64,000 bases of DNA from Hyphomicrobiales bacterium (GTDB taxonomy: Bacteria; Pseudomonadota; Alphaproteobacteria; Rhizobiales; Rhizobiaceae), in the NCBI GenBank assembly GCA_900473915.1, contig UCNG01000002.1, positions 67,078 through 131,077 of the forward strand. The letters run 5' to 3'. The stretch's first letter is position 1; every line of letters starts with the position of its first letter. Made by a program: the position numbers and the translations under genes. The notes below the pieces were generated by a model. It did not search any database. It saw nothing but the letters and a program-made list of their open reading frames with translations, and was not told where the DNA came from. This document shows, piece after piece, positions 43,289 to 53,435 of the stretch.

Positions 43289-43512
43289 GCTTGACACTTG
43301 TTCGAGAACCCCTTAAACGACCGCTCACACCGGACGGAAACGCCGGTGCGACGCAGCCTCAGGGTTGCCGAGAAATGCGCGGGTGTAGCTCAGTTGGTTA
43401 GAGTGCCGGCCTGTCACGCCGGAGGTCGCGGGTTCGAGCCCCGTCACTCGCGCCACTTTCCTCTCAACATATCGATAGATTGAAGTTGATGCGAAAGTGG
43501 CGCCCACCGCCT
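43289..43512 (+). repeat. Direct repeat carrying tRNA-Asp, copy 2
   Basis: Second copy of the 224-base unit described at 42870. Differences seen include CTCAGGGTT for CGCAGGGCT before the tRNA and TGATGCG for TGACACG after it. Confidence 0.85.
43379..43455 (+). tRNA. tRNA-Asp(GTC), copy 2
   Basis: Same 77-base sequence as the first copy, CCA encoded, with its own TTGACA promoter element at 43291-43296. Confidence 0.97.
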
Positions 43513-43553
43513 CGTTTTCAAGGAATCTCCAGGAAATTACCGGGTCGCGGCTG

Positions 43554-43649
43554 TTATTTGGAAAACTGCTTCCACGACAGATAAGCGACCGACAGTATGA
43601 TCGCTGCGATGGCGAGAAGATCGCCGCTGGCGAGCAGGTAATGGCTCAT
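43554..43649 (-). CDS. 31-residue single-pass membrane peptide
   Basis: ATG 43649 is preceded by AAGGAGGTC with a six-base spacer, the best ribosome binding site in this part of the window. The product starts MSHYLLASGDLLAIAAIILS and ends AYLSWKQFSK: one membrane helix with a short basic C-terminus. It lies between the tRNA genes and a divergent lipoprotein gene. It is similar in design to tiny transporter or oxidase subunits, but no partner is adjacent. Function unknown. Confidence 0.6.
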   Translation of the reverse strand: MSHYLLASGDLLAIAAIILSVAYLSWKQFSK

Positions 43650-43921
43650 GCGTGACCTCCTTGTAGTCGACAATAGGCTCCATGATAGCCGGTGCGACTG
43701 CGATCTGAAGGCATGGCTTCGCAAGGCTTTCGGCATTTGATGCGCTTCCATTCCAAGTTTGACCGCAAACGCGAACGGAATTTTCCATCCTCGGGGCAGG
43801 CGCCCTTACGCCTTGAAAAGTCGCCACGGAAAACCGGCCGCCTTGCCCGTGCATTGCCAAGGGCCTGATTTCCTGTTTTCAATCGCGTGGAACCGGATCA
43901 CAGGAACGGATCGCTGCGACG

Positions 43922-45106
43922 ATGACCCGACACGCTTTTCTTGGTGTGCTTGCAACGTTTTTGATTCTTTCCGGCTGTGACACGCCGCGCGCCGTGTTGT
44001 GGCACGGGCCGAATTCAAGCCCGCAATCGGTGGCAGCGGCTGAAGCCGCGATCGTCAAGCCGGCGAAGCCCGCGGCGGTGGTGCCCATCTATGTCGCGAC
44101 GAGCCGCCAGCGCTCGGCTGATTTCTCGCAGCCCTACAATTCAAATCGCTCGAAGACGCTGAATTTCGCGCAGGTCGATGTCGGCATTCCCGCAGCCCAT
44201 GTCAAAGGACAGGTCGAGTCGACCGGCTACAAGCCGGACCCGGCCAGGAATTTCGCGGCGACCGCATTCCAGCCATACGACAATGCGGAACAATTTCTCG
44301 CACAATTGAATGCAGCCCTGGCGAAGCAGGGGCCGAAGGACAGGGAAATCCTGATCTTCGTGCATGGCTACAACAATAATTTTGCCGACAGCACATTCCG
44401 CACCGCGCAGTTCGTCCATGATTACAAGATGAAGTCGGTGGCGGTCGAATATGCCTGGCCATCGGGCGGCGATCTCGGCCTTTATGTCTATGATCGCGAC
44501 AGCGCCGACTTTGCGCGGGACGGTCTGGCGCGGCTGCTCGAGCTTGTCGCCCGCAGCAAGGCCGAACGCATTGTTCTGGTCGGCCATTCCATGGGCGGCT
44601 TCGTTACCATGGAGGCGCTGAGAACCTTGTCGCTGCGGGGCGAAAAGGTTGTGCTGCGTCGCATCACGGCGCTGCTGCTCGCCGCGCCCGACATCGATCT
44701 CGACGTCTTTGAAAAACAGATAAAGGATATCGACCCCATGCCGCATCCGACGGCGGTGATGACATCGCGCAGTGATCGGGCGCTCGGCGTCTCTTCCTTC
44801 ATTACCGGCGGTCATGCGCGGGTAGGGGACGGCACCAGTATCCCGACGCTCCAGAAATATGGAATCGCTGTGATAGACGCGACCGATCTGGATGGTGGCG
44901 CGCACAATGTCTTTGCATCTTCGCCGTCACTCATGGCTCTGGTCAGCGACGGCACTCTTTCGCTGGGGGCATTGAACGCGCGGGCAAGCCAGGCGACGGG
45001 TCAGGCGGTGCTGGCGGACGGCGCTTCCGCAATCAGGGGCGCGGCATCGCTTGTGCTTTATCTGCCTGGCAGGCTGGTCGGCGCGGGGGCTTCCGCCGCT
45101 CCTTGA
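43922..45106 (+). CDS. Alpha/beta-hydrolase lipoprotein (DUF900 type)
   Basis: A 394-residue predicted lipoprotein (lipobox LILSGC, Cys about residue 19). VPIYVATSRQRS opens the DUF900 domain; ILIFVHGYNNNFADSTFRTAQ is the oxyanion region, LVGHSMGG the nucleophile elbow with Ser, and DLDGGAHNVFASS supplies a candidate catalytic His. Such proteins are esterase-like, often in the outer membrane or periplasm; substrate unknown. Single gene followed by a terminator. Confidence 0.88.
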   Translation: MTRHAFLGVLATFLILSGCDTPRAVLWHGPNSSPQSVAAAEAAIVKPAKPAAVVPIYVATSRQRSADFSQPYNSNRSKTLNFAQVDVGIPAAHVKGQVESTGYKPDPARNFAATAFQPYDNAEQFLAQLNAALAKQGPKDREILIFVHGYNNNFADSTFRTAQFVHDYKMKSVAVEYAWPSGGDLGLYVYDRDSADFARDGLARLLELVARSKAERIVLVGHSMGGFVTMEALRTLSLRGEKVVLRRITALLLAAPDIDLDVFEKQIKDIDPMPHPTAVMTSRSDRALGVSSFITGGHARVGDGTSIPTLQKYGIAVIDATDLDGGAHNVFASSPSLMALVSDGTLSLGALNARASQATGQAVLADGASAIRGAASLVLYLPGRLVGAGASAAP

Positions 45107-45503
45107 GTGCATTTTCAGGCGGGTTGGGCCCCGCCGATTTTTATTCCCAAGTTGCTGGCAATTGATTCTCCCGGCGATTGCCGAGTGAGGCAGGCCGTGC
45201 GACTTTTCCTCACGAAATTATGATCTTTTCATGTTATAGGGGTTTTAAGGGCGATAAGCGGGCCGGATGCATGGCTTGTTAAGCATCTTGGCGCGACTTT
45301 GCCCAACAGAACGTGCCGGAGGGGTTGCGCTTGCGCGTGCGCTGCGATAACCGTCCGGGCGAAAAGCGCTTAGTTCGCACGGTATGCCTTTTGAAGCTGC
45401 TTGGGCGACGAGGTTGCAACAGATGCAATGTGTCGCATGGCCGTGAGCTTCAAAAAGCTTATGACAGGCGGCGCAGCCTCGTATTCAAGCCGGATAAAGG
45501 ACC
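45107..45503. other. Region upstream of the nuo operon
   Basis: The first 30 bases hold the terminator of the hydrolase gene. The remaining 360 bases should carry the nuo promoter and a long leader. A short open frame (45313-45507) overlaps nuoA and has no convincing ribosome binding site, so it is not called. Confidence 0.5.
45118..45145 (+). terminator. Terminator after the hydrolase gene
   Basis: GGCGGG (45118-45123) pairs with CCCGCC (45130-45135) and is followed by GATTTTTATT. Good rho-independent form, 12 bases after the stop. Confidence 0.75.
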
Positions 45504-45869
45504 ATGAACGAGCTTTTAAGTTCCTACCTGCCGATCGTCATCTTTCTCGGCATTGCGATGGTAATTGGTGTAGCCCTTCTGGTTGCGCCGTTTCTTGTCG
45601 CTTACAGACAGCCCGACCCGGAAAAGCTTTCCGCTTACGAGTGCGGCTTCAATGCCTTCGATGACGCCCGTATGAAGTTCGACATCCGTTTCTATCTGGT
45701 GTCGATTCTCTTCATCATCTTCGATCTGGAAGTCGCCTTCCTTTTCCCATGGGCCGTGTCCTTTGGTGAAATCGGCTGGTTCGGCTTTGCATCGATGATG
45801 GTGTTCCTTGGCGTTCTGACCATCGGCTTCATTTATGAATGGAAGAAGGGAGCGCTGGAATGGGATTGA
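45504..45869 (+). CDS. nuoA: NADH-quinone oxidoreductase subunit A
   Basis: A 121-residue membrane subunit of complex I with three helices ([65 protein letters not shown]). [11 protein letters not shown] is the conserved loop involved in coupling. First gene of the nuo operon; its end overlaps nuoB by ten bases. Confidence 0.97.
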   Translation: MNELLSSYLPIVIFLGIAMVIGVALLVAPFLVAYRQPDPEKLSAYECGFNAFDDARMKFDIRFYLVSILFIIFDLEVAFLFPWAVSFGEIGWFGFASMMVFLGVLTIGFIYEWKKGALEWD

Positions 45870-46441
45870 CCTCAGCCAACACGACGCTCGTGGCTCCGCA
45901 GCCGAAGGGCATTCTTGACCCGCGCACGGGCAAGCCTGTCGGTTCCGACGATGCATTCTTCAACGATCTGAACAGCGAGCTTTCCGACAAGGGATTCATC
46001 GTCACCTCCGCTGACGCTCTGATTACCTGGGCGCGTACCGGCTCGCTGATGTGGATGACCTTCGGCCTCGCATGCTGCGCCGTGGAAATGATGCACATTT
46101 CCATGCCGCGTTACGACGCCGAGCGTTTCGGTATCGCTCCGCGCGCCTCGCCGCGTCAGTCCGACGTGATGATCGTCGCCGGCACGCTGACCAACAAGAT
46201 GGCGCCCGCTCTGCGCAAGGTCTACGACCAGATGCCGGAGCCGCGTTACGTTATCTCGATGGGTTCCTGCGCCAATGGCGGCGGCTACTACCACTATTCC
46301 TATTCGGTGGTGCGTGGCTGCGATCGCGTGGTTCCGGTCGATATTTACGTTCCGGGCTGCCCGCCGACCGCTGAGGCGCTGCTCTACGGCATTCTCATGC
46401 TGCAGAAGAAGATCCGCCGCACCGGCACCATTGAACGCTAA
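45860..46441 (+). CDS. nuoB: NADH-quinone oxidoreductase subunit B
   Basis: A 193-residue peripheral subunit carrying cluster N2, the last electron donor to quinone. Ligand Cys are visible in [22 protein letters not shown] and [11 protein letters not shown]. The ATG at 45860 gives the family-like start; an earlier in-frame ATG would lie deeper in nuoA. Overlaps the nuoA stop. Confidence 0.97.
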   Translation: MGLTSANTTLVAPQPKGILDPRTGKPVGSDDAFFNDLNSELSDKGFIVTSADALITWARTGSLMWMTFGLACCAVEMMHISMPRYDAERFGIAPRASPRQSDVMIVAGTLTNKMAPALRKVYDQMPEPRYVISMGSCANGGGYYHYSYSVVRGCDRVVPVDIYVPGCPPTAEALLYGILMLQKKIRRTGTIER

Positions 46442-46465
46442 GGCCGAAGAAAAGGACATTTGATC

Positions 46466-47074
46466 ATGAGCGAAGAAGCTCTCGGTGAACTTTCCGGCTA
46501 CATCAAGGAACGTCTCGGCGATGCGATCGAAGAGGCGAAGCTGGCCTATGGCGAGCTGACCCTGTCGGTTCCGGCCGCCAGCATCATCAGCGTTCTGACC
46601 TTCCTGCGGGATGATGTGCAGTGCCAGTTCGTCAACCTGACGGATATTTCAGGCGTCGACTATCCTCAGCGCGCCAAGCGCTTCGATGTCGTCTACCAGC
46701 TTATGTCTCCGCGCCAGAACCAGCGCATCCGCGTCAAGGTTCAGGCTGACGAAGATACGCTGGTGCCGTCTGCCGTTCCGGTCTTCGTTGGCGCTGAATG
46801 GTTCGAGCGCGAAACCTACGACATGTACGGCGTCCTGTTTTCCGGCCATCCGGACCTGCGCCGCATCCTGACCGACTACGGTTTCGAAGGTCATCCGCTG
46901 CGCAAGGACTTCCCGCTCACCGGCTTCGTCGAGGTTCGTTACAACAACGAGCTGAAGCGCGTCGCCTACGAGCCGGTACAGCTGCGCCAGGAGTTCCGCA
47001 ACTTCGACTTCCTCTCGCCATGGGAAGGAACGGACTACGTTCTGCCGGGCGACGAGAAAGCCAAGGCGAACTGA
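46466..47074 (+). CDS. nuoC: NADH-quinone oxidoreductase subunit C
   Basis: A 202-residue 30-kDa subunit of the hydrophilic arm. [39 protein letters not shown]-type signature is clear near the C-terminal half, followed by [20 protein letters not shown] precedes ATG 46466. Separate from NuoD here, as usual in alphaproteobacteria. Confidence 0.97.
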   Translation: MSEEALGELSGYIKERLGDAIEEAKLAYGELTLSVPAASIISVLTFLRDDVQCQFVNLTDISGVDYPQRAKRFDVVYQLMSPRQNQRIRVKVQADEDTLVPSAVPVFVGAEWFERETYDMYGVLFSGHPDLRRILTDYGFEGHPLRKDFPLTGFVEVRYNNELKRVAYEPVQLRQEFRNFDFLSPWEGTDYVLPGDEKAKAN

Positions 47075-47084
47075 GGACATACTC

Positions 47085-47525
47085 ATGGGCGCAGGCGAGA
47101 GATTGAACGGTCAATGTCTTTGCGGAGCGGTGAAATTCACCGCTGCTCCGGCAAAGATGGAAATGGATGTCTGCCATTGCAGCATGTGCCGGCGCTGGTC
47201 CGGCGGCACGTTCATGGCTGTGATGTGCGACACGTCGGTCCAGATCGAGAACGAAGCCGCGCTCAGCGTCTATCGTTCCTCGGAATGGGGCGAGCGCCTG
47301 TTCTGCTCGACATGCGGTTCGTCGCTGTTCTGGCGCGGCGCGCATGACGGCAAGATGGCCGTTTCCATGCAAGCCTTCGCCGAGCCGGAGCGTTTCCATT
47401 TCGCCGAAGAAATCTTCATCGATAACAAGCCTGCGAATTACGATTTTGCCAATGACACCCACCGGATGACCGGCGAGGAGTTCTTGGCGGCTCTTGCAGC
47501 CAAACAGGAAGCTGAACATGGCTGA
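47085..47525 (+). CDS. GFA-family protein inside the nuo operon
   Basis: A 146-residue protein of the glutathione-dependent formaldehyde-activating (GFA/CENP-V) fold. Zinc-binding Cys are in [22 protein letters not shown] and [12 protein letters not shown]. It begins ten bases after nuoC and its stop overlaps the nuoD start by eight bases, so it is co-translated with complex I genes. It is not a known complex I subunit; GFA proteins act in glutathione-linked or other thiol chemistry, and its role here is unknown. Confidence 0.9.
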   Translation: MGAGERLNGQCLCGAVKFTAAPAKMEMDVCHCSMCRRWSGGTFMAVMCDTSVQIENEAALSVYRSSEWGERLFCSTCGSSLFWRGAHDGKMAVSMQAFAEPERFHFAEEIFIDNKPANYDFANDTHRMTGEEFLAALAAKQEAEHG

Positions 47526-48708
47526 GACTCAGGTCCGCAATTTCAATATCAACTTCGGTCCGCAGCACCCTGCCGCGCACGGCGTGCTGCGTCTGGTGCT
47601 TGAGCTCGACGGCGAAGTGGTCGAGCGCGTCGATCCGCATATCGGTCTGCTGCATCGCGGCACCGAAAAGCTGATGGAAGCCAAGACCTATCTTCAGGCC
47701 CTGCCTTATCTCGACCGCCTCGATTACGTGGCACCGATGAATCAGGAACATGCCTATGCGCTCGCCGTCGAACGCCTGCTGGGCATCGACGTGCCGAAGC
47801 GCGGCCAGCTCATCCGCGTTCTCTATTCGGAAATCGGCCGTATCCTGAACCACCTGCTGAACGTGACCACACAGGCCATGGACGTTGGCGCGCTGACGCC
47901 GCCGCTCTGGGGCTTCGAGGAGCGCGAAAAGCTGATGGTGTTCTATGAACGCGCCTGCGGTGCGCGCATGCACGCAGCCTATTTCCGTCCGGGCGGCGTC
48001 CATCAGGATCTGCCGGATCAGCTCGTTGAAGACATCGGCAAATGGATCGATCCGTTCTTCAAGACGCTCAACAATCTTGACGACCTCATCACGCCGAACC
48101 GTATTTTCAAGCAGCGTAACGTCGATATCGGCGTCGTCTCGCTGGAAGACGCATGGGCTTGGGGCTTCTCGGGCGTCATGGTGCGCGGTTCGGGCGCTGC
48201 ATGGGATCTGCGCAAGTCGCAGCCTTATGAGTGCTACAACGAGATGGAATTCGACATTCCGGTCGGCAAGAACGGCGACTGCTATGATCGTTACCTGATC
48301 CGCATGGAAGAAATGCGCCAGTCGGCGAAGATCATGCGCCAGTGCGTCGACCTGCTTCTCGGCAAGGAACGCGTCGGTCCGGTTTCCAACGCCGACAACA
48401 AGATCGTGCCGCCGAAACGCGGCGAGATGAAGCGCTCGATGGAAGCGCTCATCCATCACTTCAAGCTTTACACGGAAGGCTACCATGTGCCTGCCGGTGA
48501 AGTTTACGCAGCAGTTGAAGCACCGAAGGGTGAATTTGGCGTCTTCCTCGTATCGGATGGCTCCAACAAGCCTTATCGCTGCAAGCTGCGCGCTCCGGGC
48601 TTTGCCCATCTTCAAGCCATGGATTTCCTGTGCCGCGGCCATATGCTGGCCGACGTGTCGGCAATTCTTGGCTCGCTCGATATCGTGTTTGGTGAGGTTG
48701 ACCGCTGA
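47518..48708 (+). CDS. nuoD: NADH-quinone oxidoreductase subunit D
   Basis: A 396-residue 49-kDa subunit forming the quinone site with Nuo[22 protein letters not shown] is the conserved beta-hairpin with the quinone-binding His, and [12 protein letters not shown] and [15 protein letters not shown] are further signatures. The true start is ATG 47518; a frame beginning 24 bases earlier lies within the GFA gene. Confidence 0.97.
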   Translation: MAETQVRNFNINFGPQHPAAHGVLRLVLELDGEVVERVDPHIGLLHRGTEKLMEAKTYLQALPYLDRLDYVAPMNQEHAYALAVERLLGIDVPKRGQLIRVLYSEIGRILNHLLNVTTQAMDVGALTPPLWGFEEREKLMVFYERACGARMHAAYFRPGGVHQDLPDQLVEDIGKWIDPFFKTLNNLDDLITPNRIFKQRNVDIGVVSLEDAWAWGFSGVMVRGSGAAWDLRKSQPYECYNEMEFDIPVGKNGDCYDRYLIRMEEMRQSAKIMRQCVDLLLGKERVGPVSNADNKIVPPKRGEMKRSMEALIHHFKLYTEGYHVPAGEVYAAVEAPKGEFGVFLVSDGSNKPYRCKLRAPGFAHLQAMDFLCRGHMLADVSAILGSLDIVFGEVDR

Positions 48709-49847
48709 TGTCCGTTCGCCGTCTCGCAGATGATGCCGTCCAGCCAGCTGCTTTCGCGTTCAACGCGGAAAATCAGGCATGGGCGCACAAGACGATCGCA
48801 AAATTCCCTGAAGGCCGTCAGCAGTCGGCTGTCATTCCGTTGCTCATGCGTGCGCAGGAGCAGGATGGCTGGGTAACGAAAGCCGCCATTGAACACGTAG
48901 CAGGCATGCTCGACATGCCGCTGATCCGCGTTCTGGAAGTGGCAACCTTCTATACGCAGTTCCAGCTGAAGCCGGTTGGCACGCGCGCCCACATTCAGGT
49001 TTGCGGCACCACGCCGTGCATGCTGCGCGGTTCGGAAGCGCTGATGGATGTCTGCCGCCACAAGATCAACCACGACCCGTTCGAGCTCAATGCCGATGGC
49101 ACGCTGTCGTGGGAAGAGGTGGAATGCCAGGGCGCTTGCGCCAATGCGCCGATGGTCATGATCTTCAAGGACGCCTATGAAGACCTGACGCCGGAACGCC
49201 TCGCCGAAATCATCGACGCTTTCGAAGCTGGCAAGGGCGATACCGTCAAGCCGGGCCCGCAGGTCGGTCGTGAAACGTCCAATCCGATCAATGGCCTGAC
49301 GTCGCTGACGGAAGATCTGGACTACAAGAAGATCGGCCTCGAAACCCGCAAGGCATCGGACGCTGCCGCAGCCAAGGCGAAGGCCGAAGCGGAAGCAAAG
49401 GCAAAGGCGGAAGCCGAAGTTGCAGCGGCCACGCCGTCGAATACGGCCAAGCCCGTAACCAACGCGCCAGAAACCGCTCCGGCGCTCAAGACGCCTTCCG
49501 AGGTCAAGGTTTCGAATGCAGCCGAAAAGGCCGCTTCGGTTGAGGCCAAGCAGGAATACAAGCTTGACGACAAGAACCGTCCGGTTGCCATGGAGCGCCC
49601 GGAAGCGGTTGATGATCTCAAGCTGATTTCCGGCGTCGGTCCGAAGATCGAGGCGACCCTGCACGAGCTTGGCATCTTCACCTACAAGCAGGTTGCTTCC
49701 TGGAAGAAGGCCGAGCGCGAATGGGTCGACGGTTATCTCAGCTTCCACGGTCGCATCGAGCGCGAGGACTGGGTAAAGCAGGCCAAGGCTTTGGCCAAGG
49801 GCGGCGTCGAGGAATACATCAAGGTATTCGGAAAGAAGCCGGTATGA
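48708..49847 (+). CDS. nuoE: NADH-quinone oxidoreductase subunit E with long C-terminal extension
   Basis: A 379-residue version of the 24-kDa subunit. The core (about 1-200) has the 2Fe-2S Cys in VCGTTPCMLRG and VECQGACANAP. It is followed by an Ala/Lys/Glu-rich linker (about 215-260) and a C-terminal domain (about 300-379) with DDLKLISGVGPKIEATLHELG, a helix-hairpin-helix-like motif. Extensions of this kind occur in rhizobial NuoE; their function is not established. Overlaps the nuoD stop by one base. Confidence 0.95.
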   Translation: MSVRRLADDAVQPAAFAFNAENQAWAHKTIAKFPEGRQQSAVIPLLMRAQEQDGWVTKAAIEHVAGMLDMPLIRVLEVATFYTQFQLKPVGTRAHIQVCGTTPCMLRGSEALMDVCRHKINHDPFELNADGTLSWEEVECQGACANAPMVMIFKDAYEDLTPERLAEIIDAFEAGKGDTVKPGPQVGRETSNPINGLTSLTEDLDYKKIGLETRKASDAAAAKAKAEAEAKAKAEAEVAAATPSNTAKPVTNAPETAPALKTPSEVKVSNAAEKAASVEAKQEYKLDDKNRPVAMERPEAVDDLKLISGVGPKIEATLHELGIFTYKQVASWKKAEREWVDGYLSFHGRIEREDWVKQAKALAKGGVEEYIKVFGKKPV

Positions 49848-49888
49848 TGACTTCGATATTGGCAAACACGAACGGAAACAGGTGAGAC

Positions 49889-51196
49889 ATGCTGGCTGAT
49901 AAAGATCGCATCTTCACCAATATTTACGGCTTCAAGGATCGCTCCCTGAAGGGTGCAATGGCGCGCGGCCATTGGGACAACACCAGCGGGCTGATCGAAA
50001 AGGGCCGTGACTGGATCATCGAGGAGATGAAGGCGTCGGGCCTGCGTGGCCGCGGCGGTGCTGGCTTCCCGACGGGTCTCAAGTGGTCGTTCATGCCCAA
50101 GCAGAGCGACGGTCGCCCGCATTATCTGGTTGTCAACGCCGACGAATCCGAGCCCGGCACCTGCAAGGACCGCGAAATCCTGCGCCACGATCCGCATACG
50201 CTGATCGAAGGCTGCGTGATTGCCGGTTGCGCCATGGGCGCACACACCGCCTATATCTACATGCGCGGCGAATTCATGCGCGAGCGTGAAGCCCTCCAGG
50301 CGGCAATCGACGAATGCTACGAAGCCGGTCTGTTGGGCAAGGGCAACAAGTGCGGCTGGGATATGGACATTTATGTCACCCACGGCGCTGGCGCTTATAT
50401 CTGCGGTGAAGAAACCGCGCTGCTCGAAAGCCTTGAAGGCAAGAAGGGCCAGCCGCGCCTCAAGCCGCCGTTCCCGGCCAATATGGGCCTTTACGGTTGC
50501 CCGACCACCGTCAACAACGTGGAATCGATTGCCGTTGCGCCGACGATCCTGCGTCGTGGCGCGGCCTGGTTCTCGTCCATCGGACGCCCGAACAATGTCG
50601 GCACCAAGCTGTTCCAGATTTCCGGTCACGTGAACACGCCTTGCGTCATCGAAGAAGGCCTCGGCATTCCGTTCCGCGAGCTGATCGAAAAGCATGGCGG
50701 CGGCATTCGCGGCGGCTGGGACAATCTGCTGGCGGTCATTCCCGGCGGCGCGTCGTGCCCGGTCATCAAGGGCGAGGACATGATGGACGCCATCATGGAT
50801 TTCGACGGCATGCGCGACAAGAAATCGTCGTTCGGCACCGGCGGCCTGATCGTCATGGACAAGTCCACCGACATCATCAAGGCGATTGCCCGTCTGGCAG
50901 CGTTCTTCAAGCACGAAAGCTGCGGCCAGTGCACGCCGTGCCGCGAAGGCACCGGCTGGATGTGGCGCGTGATGGAACGCATGGTCAAGGGTAACGCGCA
51001 GAAGCGCGAGATCGACATGCTGTTCGACGTGACCAAGCAGATTGAAGGTCACACGATCTGCGCGCTCGGCGACGCGGCTGCATGGCCTATTCAGGGCCTG
51101 ATCCGCAATTTCCGTCCGGAAATTGAAAAGCGCATTGACGATTATACCCGCAACGCCGTTCAGAGCCGCAATATCCGTCTGGAAGCGGCTGAATAA
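49889..51196 (+). CDS. nuoF: NADH-quinone oxidoreductase subunit F
   Basis: A 435-residue flavoprotein that takes electrons from [18 protein letters not shown] is the NADH/FMN-binding loop, [19 protein letters not shown] the FMN site and [12 protein letters not shown] the Cys of cluster N3. CAGGTGAG lies upstream of the ATG. Followed by 135 bases without a gene holding a palindromic repeat. Confidence 0.97.
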   Translation: MLADKDRIFTNIYGFKDRSLKGAMARGHWDNTSGLIEKGRDWIIEEMKASGLRGRGGAGFPTGLKWSFMPKQSDGRPHYLVVNADESEPGTCKDREILRHDPHTLIEGCVIAGCAMGAHTAYIYMRGEFMREREALQAAIDECYEAGLLGKGNKCGWDMDIYVTHGAGAYICGEETALLESLEGKKGQPRLKPPFPANMGLYGCPTTVNNVESIAVAPTILRRGAAWFSSIGRPNNVGTKLFQISGHVNTPCVIEEGLGIPFRELIEKHGGGIRGGWDNLLAVIPGGASCPVIKGEDMMDAIMDFDGMRDKKSSFGTGGLIVMDKSTDIIKAIARLAAFFKHESCGQCTPCREGTGWMWRVMERMVKGNAQKREIDMLFDVTKQIEGHTICALGDAAAWPIQGLIRNFRPEIEKRIDDYTRNAVQSRNIRLEAAE

Positions 51197-51218
51197 GTTG
51201 TGTGAGCCTGCCCGGCAG

Positions 51219-51265
51219 GGCATGGCCCCGAAAAGTGCCTGGCGGTTTTCGGAAAAGGCCATGCC
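51219..51265. repeat. Palindromic repeat between nuoF and nuoG
   Basis: Outer arms GGCATGGCC (51219-51227) and GGCCATGCC (51257-51265), inner arms CCGAAAA and TTTTCGG. A related partial sequence, CATCCCGAAAAGTG, occurs near 20030. It could modulate mRNA stability within the operon. Confidence 0.7.
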
Positions 51266-51331
51266 AATACAAAGGCAGGCACGAGTTTGAGATCTGGAAA
51301 ATGCGGCTTAAGCCGCAGGTTTGGATAAACG

Positions 51332-53416
51332 ATGGCAAAGATCAAGGTTGACGGCACAGAGATCGAAGTACCCGATCACTATACGCTCCTTCAGGCTGCC
51401 GAAGCCGCGGGCGCCGAAGTGCCGCGTTTCTGTTTCCACGAACGGCTTTCCATCGCCGGAAATTGCCGTATGTGCCTGGTTGAAGTGAAGGGCGGACCGC
51501 CGAAGCCGGCGGCATCCTGCGCCATGGGCGTGCGCGATCTGCGTCCCGGCCCGAATGGCGAGGCGCCTGAAATCTTCACCAACACGCCGATGGTCAAGAA
51601 GGCCCGCGAAGGCGTGATGGAATTCCTGCTCATCAACCACCCGCTGGATTGCCCGATCTGCGATCAGGGCGGCGAGTGCGATTTGCAGGATCAGGCAATG
51701 GCTTTCGGCACCGACGGTTCGCGCTATCGCGAGAACAAGCGTGCGGTCGAAAACAAATATATCGGCCCGCTCGTCAAGACGGTGATGACGCGCTGCATTC
51801 ACTGCACGCGCTGCGTCCGCTTTACGACGGAAGTTGCAGGCATTTCCGAACTCGGCCTCATCGGCCGCGGTGAAGACGCCGAGATCACCACCTATCTCGA
51901 ACGCGCCATGACCTCGGAATTGCAGGGCAATGTCATCGATCTTTGCCCGGTCGGCGCACTGACCTCGCGTCCTTACGCTTTCCAGGCCCGTCCGTGGGAG
52001 CTGAACAAGACCGAAACCATCGACGTGATGGATGCGGTCGGCTCGAACATCCGCGTCGACACCCGTGGCCGCGAAGTGATGCGCGTCATGCCGCGCGTCA
52101 ACGAAGCGGTGAACGAAGAGTGGATTTCCGACAAGACCCGCTTCATCTGGGACGGCCTGCGCACCCAGCGCCTCGACCGCCCATATGTCCGCAAGGATGG
52201 CCGTCTGGTCGCCGCAAGCTGGCCGGAAGCTTTCGCTGCTATCGCCGCCAAGGTTTCCGCTACCTCCGCCGATAAGATCGGTGCTGTTGCCGGCGATCTG
52301 GCTTCGGTTGAGGAAATCTATGCGCTGAAGGGCCTGATGGCTTCGCTCGGCACTGCCAATATCGACAGCCGTCAGGATGGCGCAGCTCTCGATCCGGCTC
52401 TGGGCCGCGCAACCTATCTCTTCAACTCGACCATTGAAGGCATTGAAAACGCTGATGCTTTGCTCATCATCGGTTCCAATCCGCGCGTTGAAGCCGCTGT
52501 TCTGAACGCCCGTATCCGCAAGCGTCAGCGCATGGGCCATTTCCCGGTCGCCCTGATCGGCGAACAGGCTGAACTGCGTTACAACTACGAATATCTGGGT
52601 GCTGGCGCTGAGACGCTCGCAGCCGTGGCTTCCGGCAAGAACGCATTCCGCGACGTGCTGGCCAAGGCTGAGCGTCCGCTGATCATCATCGGTCAGGGCG
52701 CGCTCACCGGCGAAAACGGTCGTGCCGTTCTGTCGGCTGCTGCCAAGCTCGCCCAGGACGTCGGCGCGATCAAGGATGAGTGGAACGGCTTCTCCGTTCT
52801 GCACACCGCCGCTTCGCGCGTTGGCGCTCTGGACCTCGGCTTCGTGCCGGGTGAGGGCGGCAAGGTCGCAGGCGACATGCTGGGCAATCTCGATGTCGTG
52901 TTCCTGCTCGGCGCAGACGAACTCGACATGACGAAGAAGGGCTCGAGCTTCGTCGTTTATATCGGCACGCATGGCGATGCCGGTGCGCACGCCGCCGATG
53001 TTATCCTGCCGGGCGCAGCCTATACGGAAAAGTCGGGCACCTGGCTCAACACCGAAGGTCGCGTGCAGCTTGGCAACCGCGCCGGTTTTGCACCGGGCGA
53101 GGCAAAGGAAGACTGGGCGATTTTGCGCGCTCTTTCCGACAGCCTTGGCAAGCGCCTGCCATTCGACAGCCTGCAGCAGCTTCGCGCCAAGCTTTATGCG
53201 GACTATCCGCATATGGCGGCCATCGACACCATCACGCCTGCTTCCGCCGACGATCTCGTCGCGCTGGCGGCGAAAGCATCCAATCCGGGCAACGGCGCTG
53301 CGTTCGTTTCCCCGGTCAAGGACTTCTACCTGACGAACCCAATCGCGCGCGCTTCCGCCGTCATGGCCGAATGCTCGGCGCTCGCGGCCGGCGGCTTCCA
53401 ACAGGCAGCTGAGTAA
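51332..53416 (+). CDS. nuoG: NADH-quinone oxidoreductase subunit G
   Basis: A 694-residue 75-kDa subunit. The N-terminal ferredoxin-like domain has Cys in [22 protein letters not shown] and PAASCAMG, then [15 protein letters not shown], and the 4Fe-4S set [11 protein letters not shown]. The C-terminal molybdopterin-oxidoreductase-like domain (about 220-640) is structural. Typical alphaproteobacterial length. Confidence 0.97.
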   Translation: MAKIKVDGTEIEVPDHYTLLQAAEAAGAEVPRFCFHERLSIAGNCRMCLVEVKGGPPKPAASCAMGVRDLRPGPNGEAPEIFTNTPMVKKAREGVMEFLLINHPLDCPICDQGGECDLQDQAMAFGTDGSRYRENKRAVENKYIGPLVKTVMTRCIHCTRCVRFTTEVAGISELGLIGRGEDAEITTYLERAMTSELQGNVIDLCPVGALTSRPYAFQARPWELNKTETIDVMDAVGSNIRVDTRGREVMRVMPRVNEAVNEEWISDKTRFIWDGLRTQRLDRPYVRKDGRLVAASWPEAFAAIAAKVSATSADKIGAVAGDLASVEEIYALKGLMASLGTANIDSRQDGAALDPALGRATYLFNSTIEGIENADALLIIGSNPRVEAAVLNARIRKRQRMGHFPVALIGEQAELRYNYEYLGAGAETLAAVASGKNAFRDVLAKAERPLIIIGQGALTGENGRAVLSAAAKLAQDVGAIKDEWNGFSVLHTAASRVGALDLGFVPGEGGKVAGDMLGNLDVVFLLGADELDMTKKGSSFVVYIGTHGDAGAHAADVILPGAAYTEKSGTWLNTEGRVQLGNRAGFAPGEAKEDWAILRALSDSLGKRLPFDSLQQLRAKLYADYPHMAAIDTITPASADDLVALAAKASNPGNGAAFVSPVKDFYLTNPIARASAVMAECSALAAGGFQQAAE

Positions 53417-53435
53417 GCGAGAGAGAGACGGAACA

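Noticed and set aside
42870-43512. tRNA-Asp repeat as an integration (att) site
   Set aside because: The repeat covers the promoter and whole tRNA, and the 195-base spacer has no cargo, so a simple duplication fits better.
45313-45507. 64-codon frame just upstream of nuoA
   Set aside because: Overlaps the nuoA start, has no convincing ribosome binding site and an Arg/Cys-rich composition; treated as leader.
51308-53401. A 697-codon open frame on the minus strand
   Set aside because: It lies wholly antisense to nuoG, is rich in His, Arg and Gln, has no family pattern and is the usual shadow of a GC-rich gene.
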